Below, piece after piece: positions 12,232-23,256 of a stretch of DNA of 64,000 nt. The stretch is from Perilla frutescens (Eukaryota > Streptophyta > Magnoliopsida > Lamiales > Lamiaceae). Where the stretch lies: the NCBI GenBank assembly GCA_026008535.1, contig BRKX01000002.1, forward strand, positions 57,180,170-57,244,169, in the 5' to 3' direction. The stretch's first letter is position 1. The number at the start of each line of letters is the position of its first letter. A program made the translations under genes and the position numbers. The notes below the pieces were generated by a model. That model had not been told where the DNA came from, made no database searches, and saw nothing but the letters and a program-made list of their open reading frames with translations.

Positions 12232-14111
12232 AAGAGATATAATTATTTTTTCTATTCAATTAAGAGATTTGCCTTCTTTGATTGGGAGGAATAAAAGGGC
12301 AATTTTTGGTTATCTTCGGGAACGAATGTGGCGGAAGCTGCAGGGTTGGAAAGGAAAGCCTCTCTCTCGAAGGCTGGAAAAGAAGCGCTTATTAAATTTG
12401 CAGCTCAAGTTGTCCTTTCTTTTTGTATGAACTCTTTTCTTATCCGGTGTCTCTTGCTGAAGAGTTGGAAATAATGTTGAATTCCTTCTGGTGGGTAGCA
12501 AAAAGGATGGTTCACAAAGTATTAATTAGATGAAGTGGGAGCGACTATGTGTATCTAAGGGGGAGGGTGGTCTTGGCTTTCGTAGTTTTCAACTTTTTAA
12601 TCTTTCTATGCTGGGAAAGATTGGTTGACGATTTATTGCTAACCCGGATGCTTTGATTTGTAAGGTGTTAAAAGCTAAATATTTCTCTCGGGGAGATTTT
12701 TTAAATGCCAATGTTGGGCAGTCGCCAAGTTTCATTTGGCGAAGCATCTGGTCTTCTCAGGATTTACTTAGAAGGGGGTTTGAGGTCGAAAATTGGTGAT
12801 GGACAAAGTATTAATGTGTGGGGTGATGCTTGGATACGTTCTGATTCTAGTTTCTTTGTAAAGTCTATCCCTCATGTTTTGCCACTAGATTTGAAGGTTA
12901 GCGATCTTTTCATTCTTGATTCTTTTCAGTGGGATGCCGAGTTATTATTTGAATTCTTTGATCAAGAGGATGTTATGAATATCTTATCTATCCCATTGTG
13001 CCCTGGTGCCAGAAGTGATTGTTTAATTTGGCATTATTCAAAATAGGGTTGTTATTCAGTGAAATCGGCTTATTATCTCGCTAGATCAATTACTATTTCA
13101 CCGGTTTTTGCTGTGGAAGGTAATTGGAAGCGCCTCTGGAGTCTTAATATTCCCCCTAAGGTGAAATATTTTCTTTGGTGTGCGTTGCGTGATTGTTTGC
13201 CTACACGTTCCAATCTTTTTTATAAAAGAGCTCAAGTGAACGGAACTTGCGGGCCTTGTGATTCTAATCTTGAGAACATTTTCCATATTATGGGAGTTGG
13301 TGGGGTTGAAGGGGTTGTTGTTGAGTTGTATTGATCAATTTGATAGTTTTTTAGAATTCTTTTTTGGAGTCATGGAAAAACTACAACCTGAAGTTATCTC
13401 AGTTCTAGCCATGATCACTTGGCAACTTGGAATGAATGAAATCTTAGGGTTTGGGAGGGAAAAGCGAGGCCTGAAGGTGTTATTGTTGCAAGTGGTTGGG
13501 ATTGTTTGATGGAATGACGCGCAGCTAGGGCCTCTAGGGGTAATGTTGGTGGTGGTAATGGTTCAATTGCTCGTTGCGGGAGCTGGCACAATCCGTCGTG
13601 TAATTTTTATAAAGTTAATATTGATGTTGGTTTCTTTACGGATACCAATGAGACTAGTTGTGGGGCAGTAATTCGTGATGATGAGAGTTGTTTTGTTGTG
13701 GTTAGGACTAACCGTTTTATGGGGTGTTTGTGGGTTGATGAGGGTGAATCACTGTGTTTGCATGAGGCTCTTTTGTGGATTAAGTCTCTCGGTATTCAAC
13801 GTGTTATTTTTGAAGTTAATTCCAAGGTGGTGTTTAAGGCTGTAAAATCTTCCACAACGACCATCTCTGAATTTGGTTCGATTATTTCTAATTGCCGAAA
13901 ATTTTTTATGGATTCAAATAATTTTTCTCTTAGTTTGGTTCGTCGAAGTGCTAATTGTGTGGCATATGGTTTAGCTAGGACCACTCGTGATTTTTCAAGC
14001 CCTTATTATTGGGTTGAACCTCCGTCTTTTGTGGTAGGCCTTCTCGGTATTTCATGTTCTTGTGCTTCTTAATAAAATATTAGTATTTGGTTGTAAAAAA
14101 AAAAGAGACAT
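12232..14111 (+). mobile_element. 5'-truncated LINE with RNase H domain (dead)
   Basis: Only the 3' part of a plant L1-type ORF2 remains. From 12250 the translation matches the end of the reverse transcriptase (LPSLIGRNKRAIFGYL), then a linker (GEGGLGFRSFQLFNLSMLGK, about 12560-12625, split by frame breaks). A zf-RVT region follows (LWSLNIPPKVKYFLWCALRD, about 13135-13195), then an RNase H domain (about 13600-14000, CGAVIRDDES and VNSKVVFKAV). Stops and frameshifts break it (in-frame TAG near 13046, TGA near 13332), so it is inactive. It ends in an A run at 14096-14104. The words AAGAGATAT (12232) and AAGAGACAT (14103) may be the target duplication, which would put the truncated 5' end near 12241. 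Confidence 0.85.
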
Positions 14112-14259
14112 ATATATATATATATATACTTGCTCTATTCTAGAAGTAAATTATTAGATTGTACATTATATTGTTTTCATTAACAATTAATTACTATATA
14201 TATCTTTTTCTTTAGAGAAAACATATTAATATATTCTTATAGGCAAATACTTGCATGCA

Positions 14260-14895
14260 CAGGGTGCATATAAGGCTTATTTCAGACGGACGGCTCAACC
14301 CGCAAAAAAAAAACCCAGTAAAATCAATATCAACAGTAACATTAAAAGGTATCACTCAAAATTTGAAAAGTATCACCTGTATCATTAAATAGTAAGGGGT
14401 CTGCCACTTATTTTAGGGGTTTTTAGATGTGTTTTTAGGGGTTTATTTTGTGTTTTTAGGGTCCTTTTGGGGGTGCTTTTAGGGTATATTTTGTGTTTTT
14501 TGGGGTGTTTTTTGGATTTTTCATTGTGTTTTTTTAGGATTTGGGGGGGAGGGGTTTAGGGTTTTATTTTGTGTTTTTTAGGATTTTTTGGGGGGTGTTT
14601 TTAGGGTTTTATTTTGTGTTATTTTTTAGGATTTATTAATTTCATTTTAGGGTATAAATTTATATTTATTTCAAACAAATTATATCAATTTATTTTAATT
14701 TTAGGGTTCACTAATTTTATTTTATGGTATAAATTTTATTGGAAAAATAATAAAAAACAAAGAAAATCACGAACAAAAAAAATTAAAAAAATCACCAGAA
14801 AAAAATGGCAGGCGCGTGGGGCGCGCATGGACCCGCGCGTGGGAGTCACGCGCCTACTGTATATAGCCGCACATAAGACTTAGTGCACGTAAGTG
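14260..14895. mobile_element. TIR-like element with TTTTAGGG-rich interior and GC-rich end
   Basis: The left end, CTTATTTCAGACGGACGG (14278), resembles an inverted form of the right end (GCCGCACATAAGACTTA, to about 14882). The interior (14390-14640) is a degenerate run of GTGTTTTTAGGGTTT-type words. It is followed by the shared module at 14614-14740, an A-rich run, and a GC-rich block GGGCGCGCATGGACCCGCGC (14819). A sister copy lies at about 53390-53770. The TTTTAGGG words are not clean telomere repeats. No coding capacity is seen; the superfamily is unresolved. Confidence 0.55.
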
Positions 14896-14931
14896 CTCCT
14901 CATTCTTATATCGTCTAATGACTACTATATA

Positions 14932-15111
14932 CTTCATCCGTTTCTATATGTACATTGTTTTAGGATTTTAATCTAAGATTAACAATTAATTTTTTAGACT
15001 AATATATCCCTCTCTTTTATATCATATAAAATCTATTCACTTATATTTTCCTAAAAAGTGGGCAATTTTTTCATCTATATATTTGTAGGGTTAAAATTGG
15101 GAGAGTGGGTG

Positions 15112-15152
<41 letters not shown>

Positions 15153-15211
15153 CAACAAATATTTTAACACAAAATAAGAACTCCTAAAACAATAAACATA
15201 TAGAAATGGAG
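14932..15211. mobile_element. Stowaway-like MITE with internal TA array
   Basis: The left end CTTCATCCGTTTCTATATG follows a TA, and the right end CATATAGAAATGGAG (15197-15211) is its near inverse complement. This is the Stowaway (Tc1/mariner-derived) pattern. A (TA)n run of about 38 bp sits inside at 15113-15150. The TA expected after the right end is replaced by TT, so the target duplication is not intact. Confidence 0.7.
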
Positions 15212-17593
15212 TTGTTCCAGAGAGAACCAACCCTGGTGTGAGAATTAAAAATCAATCCACACCTTTCAATTTTAAGAATGGATGGTCTAGATTTGGTCAA
15301 AAAAGATGGTGTCATAGCTGTAAATGAAAGGGATATAAGAAAAACAAAAACTTGTTCAGTAATTTATTTAACCTATACTACAAGTGTACAACGAGATTAA
15401 CAGTAAATCGGTGAATAAGGTCGTATCCACAGGGACTTGATAATTAAGCTACTAATTATCTTAATCTAACTTCCTACAGTTATCTAGACCACCTAACATA
15501 ATTTGTATATTTAATTATCTAAAGACTAAAAGTAATAAATAAAATAAAATAAAATAAAATATCACCACAGAGATAAATAAAGTTGAATCAAACAATGAAG
15601 ATTAAGCGCATTCTGAAATTGAAAATTCATTATTTAATTCATTCTCCTAATCAATTCATTTAGCAACTATGTTGGGATTTAAGTAATGCTAGAACAACCA
15701 CTCTTGTATTCTAAATCTTCTCTCGAAGTACCTAGATTGTAGAGTACACAATAAATATTAATGTGACCGTTCAATACCTATTGTGTAACTCCTAACAGTT
15801 TTCAAGGTTTATAGTTCTCTAAATTAATCGCAACTCTGTTGAGTGATATTGATTAACCAGTCATTTATTCCAGATCTTATGTTAAAACTCATCTCTCAAT
15901 TTATAAATTAACATATCAGATTATATCATTTAGTGATCATGTAAATAACATAGATGAACTCAGGAATAATCAAAACATGATCAAATCAAGACACCAAATA
16001 AAATGAATTAAAAGAATTTTGTAAATAAATCATAATCCAACCCCATAATACTAGGGTTTTAGCTATCCATGACAAAATAAACAACTAAAATAAATCCAAA
16101 AGAACACATTGTAATTCAATAAAACTTGGAAGATTTAAGTCATCTCTAATCTTGAACTCTTTGAATTCCTCGGTCTCCACGGTTTTCTCTGTTGTTTTCC
16201 TCTGCTGACACCTTTAGGGTATGATCGAATGTCTAGAATTTTCGCACAAAAATCCTATTTATACTTACTAAAATCAAGCCCAAAACATGTACATAATCAA
16301 ACTGGCCCAGACGATCTACGACCTCGCTCGCGACCCGGTCATCTGTGGCTCGGGTCACGGGTCCATGTATACTGATGTGGCAACAATAGTCACGAGCTCT
16401 GGCATTACCCACGATCACAGTCGTAGGTTTTCTTCTTTTGCGCCCCCTCTCTGTCACGAACTCACAGTGGCCAACCCTTTGATGATCCGCAACTCGGGCC
16501 GCGACTGGACTTCCAGGTGCTTCTCGAGAATCTTCTTCTGGCATGTTTCCATCATGTTCTCGACTTGAACTCTTCAACACATGACCCTGGGACATCAACA
16601 ACTGTCTCTTCCTCAAAAATATAGCAAAACTCGGGACAAAACCTACCAATATCACAAAATATACCAAGCTCCAAGAACACATGAAATCCGAATAAATTGA
16701 GATAAAAACACAAATAACTCATATAAAATGGACAATTAAATAGCACAAAAACTAGTGCAAAATCTTAGTTTACCAGCGGTGGCATTTTTATAATTCTTTG
16801 AATATTAAGGTAAAAAAAAATAAAAAATTCTGGGCGCGTGTTAACAGAGCTAGAATCATATGCTAACAAAGACATTGATAATGCTAATATAAGCATTGAT
16901 AACGCTAACATTAATATTGATGATGTTAACGTTATGAGACTTCTTAGCATTCTTTCATGATGAATTATTAGTTTCGTTTCGCTTTGTCAGAATCATGAAA
17001 CTTCCAAGAACATATAAAACCTAACCCATGAATAACGATATTGGAATTGTCTGATTTAGCTCCATATTTTGCATTATTAGCATTATTGTTCACTAGTTTT
17101 AGCATTATCATAGCTTATATTAGCATTATTATAGTTAATGTTAGCATTAACGAAAAACTTATCATGAGCATTATAAATCAACCCTGAACAATGTTGTTAG
17201 AATTTTATTGTATTAATATTATCATTCAGTAGTGTTAGCTTTATCATTTCTCATTTTTGCATTATTATAACTAATATTAGCATTAGCTAGCGGAAAAATA
17301 CTGGGAACATTACGAAATAACCATGAACAATGTTGTTAAAATTTTATTGTATTAGCATTATCCTTTGATAGTGTTATCATTATCATTGGTCTTGTTAACG
17401 TTAGCATTGGAAAAATATGATACACATAAGGTCAAAGTAACAACATGAGTGAAATCATGGTTAGCATTGACATATGCAAACTTTAGCAGTCGAATTTTTA
17501 AATGGTAGTATTATCATATCGTATTATTTATATACTACTAAAGTAGAGCACCACAAAAATGTTCACTTTTAACAAAAAATATGGATTTGACAT
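15212..17593. mobile_element. TIR element related to the 29808-31464 element, split by an insertion
   Basis: Bases 15212-15352 parallel the left end of the element at 29808 (CTGGTGTG, TCTAGATTTGGTCAAA, ATGGTGTCAT, CTGTAAATGAAAGGGA). After a 1.4-kb LTR-like insertion (15353-16775) the same parallel resumes with GCGGTGGCATTTTTATAATT, then a run of GTTAGCATT / GCTAACG-type words (16850-17500), the signature interior of this family. The 3' end was not found; it runs up to the next LTR-like repeat. Confidence 0.55.
15353..16775 (-). mobile_element. LTR-like repeat, copy 1 (about 1.42 kb)
   Basis: Bounded TG...CA (TGTTCAGTAATTTATT at the left, CTTAGTTTACCA at the right). Near the left it has CAAGTGTAC and CGTATCCACAGGGACT, near the right AAACTAGTGCAAAATCTTAG; both are shared with copy 2 at 17594-21245, and in reverse orientation with the copies at about 21370-23256 and 47428-50691. 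Compared with copy 2, where a purine tract lies next to one end, the sense direction is minus. It is flanked on both sides by pieces of one older TIR element, so it behaves as a solo insertion. A clear 5-bp duplication is not seen. The centre (16310-16520) is GC-rich with repeated CGCGACC-like words. Confidence 0.6.
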
Positions 17594-17625
17594 TGTTTGG
17601 TATTTATTTTCACCTAAACTGCAAG

Positions 17626-18414
17626 CACTACAAAAAAAGTCCATTCTAGCGACAGGAACTAGCGACGGGGCCGACACGGGTCGCCACTAGTGACAGGAAT
17701 AACGACGGAAAATCTTGCGACGGGGCTAGCGACCGGGTTCCCCGTAGCTAATTTTAGCGACGGAGAATCCCGTAGCTAGATTTTAAAATTTTAATATATT
17801 ATTATTTTTATAAATCTAGCGATGGGGGTTTCCGTCGCTACAACTTAGCGACGGGGCTAGCGACGGGAACCCCCGTAGCTAAATTTATTTTTTTTAATTT
17901 ATTTTAATTTTTTATTTATTTTTTAAATTTTATTTAATTATTTTTAAAATAATTAAACATGATTTCAATCTATTCTATTACAAATATTCTCCCTATTAAA
18001 ATTATTTTTATATTTTTATTCATTTATTTTAATTTTTAAAAAAATAATATCGCAACTATACACATTTATTAATATCACATCTTTAAATTTGTATTATTTC
18101 CTTATTAAATACAAATCTATACAAATTAGTTTTATTACTATTCTCATAAATAAACTAATTAGTATATTATTATATATTTAATAAAATGTATTAAGTTTAA
18201 CATAATATTTATTATAGTTACTACTACAAGATTAATCAATTATACATTAACAAACTAAAATATACTATGAAAATATATACATAATAGAGTATATAATGGA
18301 TTTTAATTTTTAATTATAAACTATAGTTATTTATTATGTAAGTAAAAATAATTTAATTCATCATGATATTTAGTATGAAACACAAAGTAAGACTATTTAA
18401 CCACATTTTCACCA

Positions 18415-18454
<40 letters not shown>

Positions 18455-19123
18455 TAAAATAGTTTAATTAAAAAATTCTATAATTTTTCTCCATATTAAA
18501 TTTATATTAGAGATATAATTTTTGTATGCATGGATACTTAATAAGTATCACCTTAAATTATAGTTCTTATATACAGATATATAATACAATATAATATCAA
18601 TATTATATATATATATATATATTTATGCACAAATAGATATAAATATATTAATAATAATATAACACTTTTAATTCATAGAGATAAAGAAAAATAAATTATG
18701 AAAAAATCGTATAAGTATATATATTATTTAAACTATCAATATAACATCAATTGAACTTGCCCCAATGGATAAGTGATTGGCTCTCCTTCTAGGAGGTCAC
18801 ATGTTCGAATCCCCTTAGGTGCATATTATACATAATTATTCTCGGCGGGCCTGGGCGCGGACCTTTCATCGGGTCGGGTCAAGGGCTCATTCACGAGCCA
18901 GGCCCCTGGATCGGGGGCTCATTCGCGAGCCGGGTCAATCAATAATTTTAAAATTATAAATTATAATTTTAGCGACGGACCTGGCGACGGGTGAGCCACC
19001 GTCGCGCGTGATTAGCGACGAGCGATCTAACGACGGGGTCCCGTCGCTAGAGGATTTAGCGACGGGGTCGTACCATTATAGCGACGGAAAACCCCATCAC
19101 TAGATCGGGATTTTTTTGTAGTA
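17626..19123. mobile_element. Non-autonomous CACTA (En/Spm) transposon, 1498 bp
   Basis: Begins CACTACAAAAAAAGTCC and ends in GGATTTTTTTGTAGTA, with a perfect 3-bp target duplication AAG on each side (17623-17625, 19124-19126). Both ends carry many copies of the subterminal word TAGCGACGG and its complement (17653-17880 and 18970-19095), the transposase-binding pattern typical of CACTA elements. No transposase is present. It interrupts LTR-like copy 2 just after CCTAAACTGC. A tRNA-like segment lies inside. Confidence 0.9.
18757..18830 (+). repeat. tRNA-like / SINE head inside the CACTA element
   Basis: The segment reads like a decayed tRNA: CCAATGGATAAGTGATTGG (box A-like, D-arm), then CTCCTTCTAGGAG (five-base anticodon stem with loop TCT) and GTTCGAATCC (box B, T-arm). 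Its first and last bases (TGCC.. and ..GGTGCA) pair only in part. No A tail or target duplication could be fixed. It is either a SINE head or a tRNA fragment carried by the transposon, not a functional tRNA. Confidence 0.5.
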
Positions 19124-19627
19124 AAGTATACAGTGAAACTTCTAATATAGTGGTGAACTAGGTCGAATCCACAGAGATTTAATAACCCAATTACTAATTA
19201 TCTAAATTATATTACCTAACGTTATTTAGACTACTCAATATTGTGAAATTTTAAATTAACTAAAAGAAACTAAAGAACTAAATTAAAATATTAAATTAAA
19301 ATACTAAATTAAACCACATATTAAATGCACAGGAAAAAGTAATTATGAAGGATAGACGTACTCTAGGATTATCTAATCATCAATTAATCCATCCATTTAC
19401 TAAAACCATTAATGCACATATGTTGGGATTTTAATTATGCTAGAGCAACCACAAATGCATTCTAAACCTCCTATCGAAATGCCTAAGATGTTGATTACAA
19501 ATCAAATAACAATGTGTCCATTAATTATCTAACATGTAATGCCTAAATGATAATCAGGTTTATTACTCTCAAATATTCTCAACTATCTCAAGTGATATTG
19601 ACTACCAAGTTAATTATTTCAAATTAA

Positions 19628-20329
19628 GGGGGGTGTATTGGATTGAGATTTCGTTGGATTTCGTTGGACTTTTAAAATCCGGGTATATTCAATCCAGACT
19701 TTTAAAAGTCCAACGAAATTCTGGTGTATTCAATCCAGATTTTTAAAAGTCCAACGAAATCTTGGTGTATTCAATCCAGACTTTTAAAAGTCCTTTAAAA
19801 TTCTGCGGTATTCAACAATCCACGGACTTTAAAAAGTCATTGATTTCGTTGGATTTCAGCTGGATTTCACGTGAAAAATACAAAGGATGAAATCCGACCT
19901 CTGGACACGAGATTTCGATGGATTTGGAAAACCCAGCGAGCGCTGTGTCCCAGCGGCCGTTGAGGAGTTGAAATCGGGCACCCCAGCCGTCACCCGACCC
20001 CAGCGGCCGCTGGTCTTGCCAATGATGGCACTCCAGCTAGCGGCCGCTGGGATCAAGGTCGCTTGATTCTAGCGGCCGCTGGGTTTAATTTTTTTTCGGA
20101 TACACCGATCGTTGTGTTCCAACGAGCGTTGGCGAGATGGATTTGAAATCCATTGAAATCGTCCGAAATCCATACACGAAATCCGCCAGACTCTGCGTGG
20201 AGTTGGGAGACTCTATGTGGAGTCTTGGAGACTCCATGTGGAGTCTATGGATTTCTAAAATCCATAAAAATCTATGGACATTTTAAAGTCCAACAAAATC
20301 CATCAAAATCCTAATTGAATACACCCCCC
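19628..20329. mobile_element. PIF/Harbinger-type MITE, 702 bp
   Basis: Perfect 3-bp target duplication TAA (19625-19627, 20330-20332). It starts GGGGGGTGTATTGGATTGAG and its far end is the inverse form (GGGGGGTGTATTCAATTAGG). The TAA site and terminal inverted repeats fit PIF/Harbinger (Tourist-like). The arms repeat TTTTAAAAGTCCAACGAAAT. The centre (19930-20125) is GC-rich and holds several AGCGGCCGCTGG-like palindromes. It is inserted in LTR-like copy 2. No transposase. Confidence 0.85.
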
Positions 20330-21245
20330 TAAGTGCGAAAACTCCTCTTTCGATTTATGAATTAACACATTAAATTACATTATTTAATGGTTAGTTAAAA
20401 AATGCAGAACCAATCACAAAAACAATCAAAGCATAAACAAAATCATAAGCACAAAAACACAAGTAATTAAATAGAATTCATAATTGAACCATAAACAATC
20501 TTAGAATACTAAGGTTTTTATGTTCATATTAAAATAAACAAATAAGTTGATCCACAAATCATCCATAGTCTAACAAAAATTAAACAAGATAAAACACAGA
20601 AGATTATATCTGTCTCTAATCTTGAAATCCTTGAATGCATTGGTCTCGTTCTTCTCGTTGCTTTCTCTATGATGTATTCACTATATTGTTAAATTTTAGG
20701 TATAGAGAAAGTGCCCAATTTTCGTGCAAAACAATCCTTAAATACCTGGATAAAGCTCAAAACCTATACAAAATTGGACAAGCCCAACAGAACTGTGACC
20801 TTGCTCACGACTAAATCACCCATGGCTTGGGTCGCGAGTCCATGTAGCGTGACGTGGCAGAAATATCCACGAGCTCTGGCATTACCCTCAACCGTTTTTT
20901 TCTTTTACATCCTCTCTCTGTCGTGAACTCACAGTCGTTCGGACCTTTGTCGACCCACAATTCTACCCACGAGCAGACTCACGGGCTCTGGCTCGCGAGT
21001 CATCTTCTAGCTTGTTTACATCCTGTTTTTGGCTAGACTTCTTCATAGGGCAATCTCAGGACATCATCAACAGCTTTCTCTCACTAAAGTACACCAAGAA
21101 TGGGAACAAACCTACACGAAATAATAAGATAATTCAAACTCCAAGATCAAGTGTAAAATGACTAAACTAATATTAAAACACATGTAAATCGTACAAAACA
21201 CTTAGTGAAAATGTATGAAAACTAGTGCAAAATCTTAGTCTATCA

Positions 21246-21369
21246 ACCTCTCCTTAAGAGTTTGTTTGTCCCCAATGAAAGAACAAGAACCAAACTTGGA
21301 ATCCAAACAACACGTGCAACATAATCCATAATCTAGCAATCACAATTATAAGAAATCAATTTGGAAAAT
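21246..21369 (-). other. Presumed retrotransposon internal remnant with polypurine tract
   Basis: On the minus strand, a segment containing TTGGGGACAAACAAACTC runs into AAGGAGAGG and then the LTR start TGATAGAC at 21245. This is the order expected just upstream of a 3' LTR. Only about 120 bp remain before DNA of another repeat copy begins; the boundary near 21370 is approximate. Confidence 0.4.
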
Positions 21370-23256
21370 GATTGAAAGTGCACACCCCGTGTGATATGTA
21401 TTTGTCTGCAAACGTTCATAGAAATTGAAAAGCTTCTACACTATAGAGAATAGAGAACACCGTGGAGAAGACAGATGAGATACCACAGGGATCAAAGAAT
21501 CATTTTCTAAGCCTAAATTTATTTTATGTTTATTTTGATTGAGACTATCATATTAATTACTTTGTGTATTTATTTTCTTTGGATTTTGAATACAATATGA
21601 GTAGCTAAATTCTTATAGATCCTAGGGTTGTTGGATGTTTATGGATTTATAATTTGAAGTAATTTATTGTTCATTTTTATTTCTTGTTTGTGCATCCTCG
21701 TTTACTATTGTCTTGTGTGAATGAATTGATCAGCATTTACACTTGTGTAGTTAATTTGTTATTTACTCAAGAGAGGTTAATAGATTAATGGATTATGATT
21801 GCATAACACAAGTCTGCTAGATCGAGAAAATTGGTCGGTGTCGTGAGGAGAATAAATCTGAGGTTTTAATTGGAGTTAGTTAATAATTCGAGACCGAGAG
21901 ATAAGAATTAGAGTCTAATCTATTATTACATCTTACTCGAGAGAGAGGTTGTAATTACATTAGTAATTCTCCTACAAGATTTAGAATTAAATTGGTTGAA
22001 TAAATTGTCTAGAATTGTGAAATCCATTTAACAGCAACGCTATAGGATCCGTCTTTTCTTTATTTATCCCACTTTCTGTGCTTCATCTATTTATTTAGGG
22101 TGATTCTATTTACACCACCAATTTTTCTTTTCATACCACAAAAAGAAATAAATACAAAAGTAATTATTTTTTAGATTACTAAAATGTCTTTTTCTTATTT
22201 CAACATTATTTTTCTTTCCACACCACAAAAATAAAATAATATAATAAATAATAATTAAAAAAGCAAAAAAACTTCATCTTTTCTGGCGACAGTAGAGCCT
22301 CCCTCGATTGACCTTTCAATCTCAAAAAAACATTCAAGAAATGATTTTTATTAGAACCCAATCACTAAATCAGTTGTATTTGTATGCGTGCTTCATCTCT
22401 CTATTTTTGCTGAATGGAAGGGAAAGCAAAGGAACATCAGAGATGAAAACGAACGGAAAATTGTTGATGAAAAATTCTCACTACTGAAAATTTCTCATCT
22501 TCCTCAAAATCTTTGTCGGAAACTGGGTTCGAAAATTTCAGTTCGAATCCCTTTATATAGATTCAAAAATTGTGTTTTCGAATGTACAGTGCATGATTTG
22601 AAAATCCTTTTTCAAATAGTGGTTCGAAAATTTGTTTCCAAACATCCATCTATAGCTTTGAAAATCATATTTCAATTCATCAATGTCTAATCCAAGAAAT
22701 GATTTTGGAACTCCTAATTTGCAGTTTCAAACACCAAAGTTGTCAAGGAGGAAGGGTCGCGACGGTGGAGAAGGAAGGGTGGAGGAAGGGGGTGGCGGCG
22801 ATGTTGAAGAAGAAGAAGATGATGATGATGACGATTGTTCATCTGCAATCTCTCTCTCTCTCTTCATTTTTTAAAATTTTTATTATCTTTGTAATTAATT
22901 TTATTTTTAAGTAAGGGGTAAATAAATTTTAAGATAAAGGGTAAATAAGCCATTTAGTGTGGTGTGTAAGAAAAAATGAAAAAAAGAAGAATTTTTGTGG
23001 TGTGTAAAGTAATTGTGGTGTGAAAAGAAAAAGTGGTGGTGTAAATAGAATCACCCATTTATTTATTTTATAGTATTTAGTTCCTTAAATATCAAATTCT
23101 TAATTTAGTTTTCTAGATAAAGTAGGACAATAAAATTCGGTACTTAGTTGAGTTACATAGTCAATCTCTGTAGATACGGCCTTGCTCACCATATTTTTTC
23201 TACATTTACCTCGTACACTTGCGAGTAGTATTTTTAGTGAAATAAAATACCGAACA
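21370..23256 (+). mobile_element. LTR-like repeat, copy 3, 5'-truncated and split
   Basis: Sense direction is plus. Before the split it reads ACTCAAGAGAGGTTAATAGA and CTAGATCGAGAAAATTGG. After it come AAGTAGGACAATAAAATTCG and CCTCGTACACTTGCGAG, ending ..ACCGAACA at 23256. The same order is seen in the copy ending at 50691. The TG start is missing, so it is truncated near 21370. A Mutator-like element occupies 22098-23056. Confidence 0.55.
22098..23056. mobile_element. Mutator-like (MULE) non-autonomous element with 9-bp TSD
   Basis: Terminal inverted repeats of about 44 bp start GGGTGATTCTATTTACACCA and are almost identical at the two ends. The 9-bp target duplication ATTTATTTA is perfect (22089-22097, 23057-23065), the hallmark of Mutator-like elements. 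No transposase is present. The interior has a plus-strand open frame at 22388-22690 and a second, acidic one at 22683-22874 (GGEGRVEEGGGGDVEEEEDD). It also has a degenerate repeat of GTTCGAAAATTT words at 22525-22640. The interior may be captured host sequence (Pack-MULE), but I recognise no parent gene. Confidence 0.9.

Larger units (their letters stand above)
17594..21245 (-). mobile_element. LTR-like repeat, copy 2, split by two later insertions
   Basis: Starts TGTTTGGTATTTATTTTCACC-type at the left and ends CTTAGTCTATCA at the right. Removing the CACTA element and the Harbinger MITE with their target duplications leaves about 1.45 kb, matching copy 1. Immediately beyond the right end, the minus strand reads AAGGAGAGG just before TGATAGAC, a likely polypurine tract next to a 3' LTR start. 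The internal words CGAATCCACAGAGATTT (19163), GGGATTTTAATTATGCTAGA and CACGAGCTCTGGCATTACCC correspond to copy 1. Non-coding; probably a non-autonomous LTR retrotransposon, with Ty3/gypsy as my best guess. Confidence 0.6.

Noticed and set aside
14390..14640. Possible interstitial telomere repeat (TTTAGGG)
   Set aside because: The words are TTTTTAGGG mixed with TTTTGTG and GGGGTG, not a regular 7-bp array; the same text occurs in a dispersed element at 53460-53540.
22683..22914. Acidic protein frame GGEGRVEEGGGGDVEEEEDD
   Set aside because: It lies within a MULE and is purine-repeat derived; kept only as a possible captured fragment, not called as a gene.
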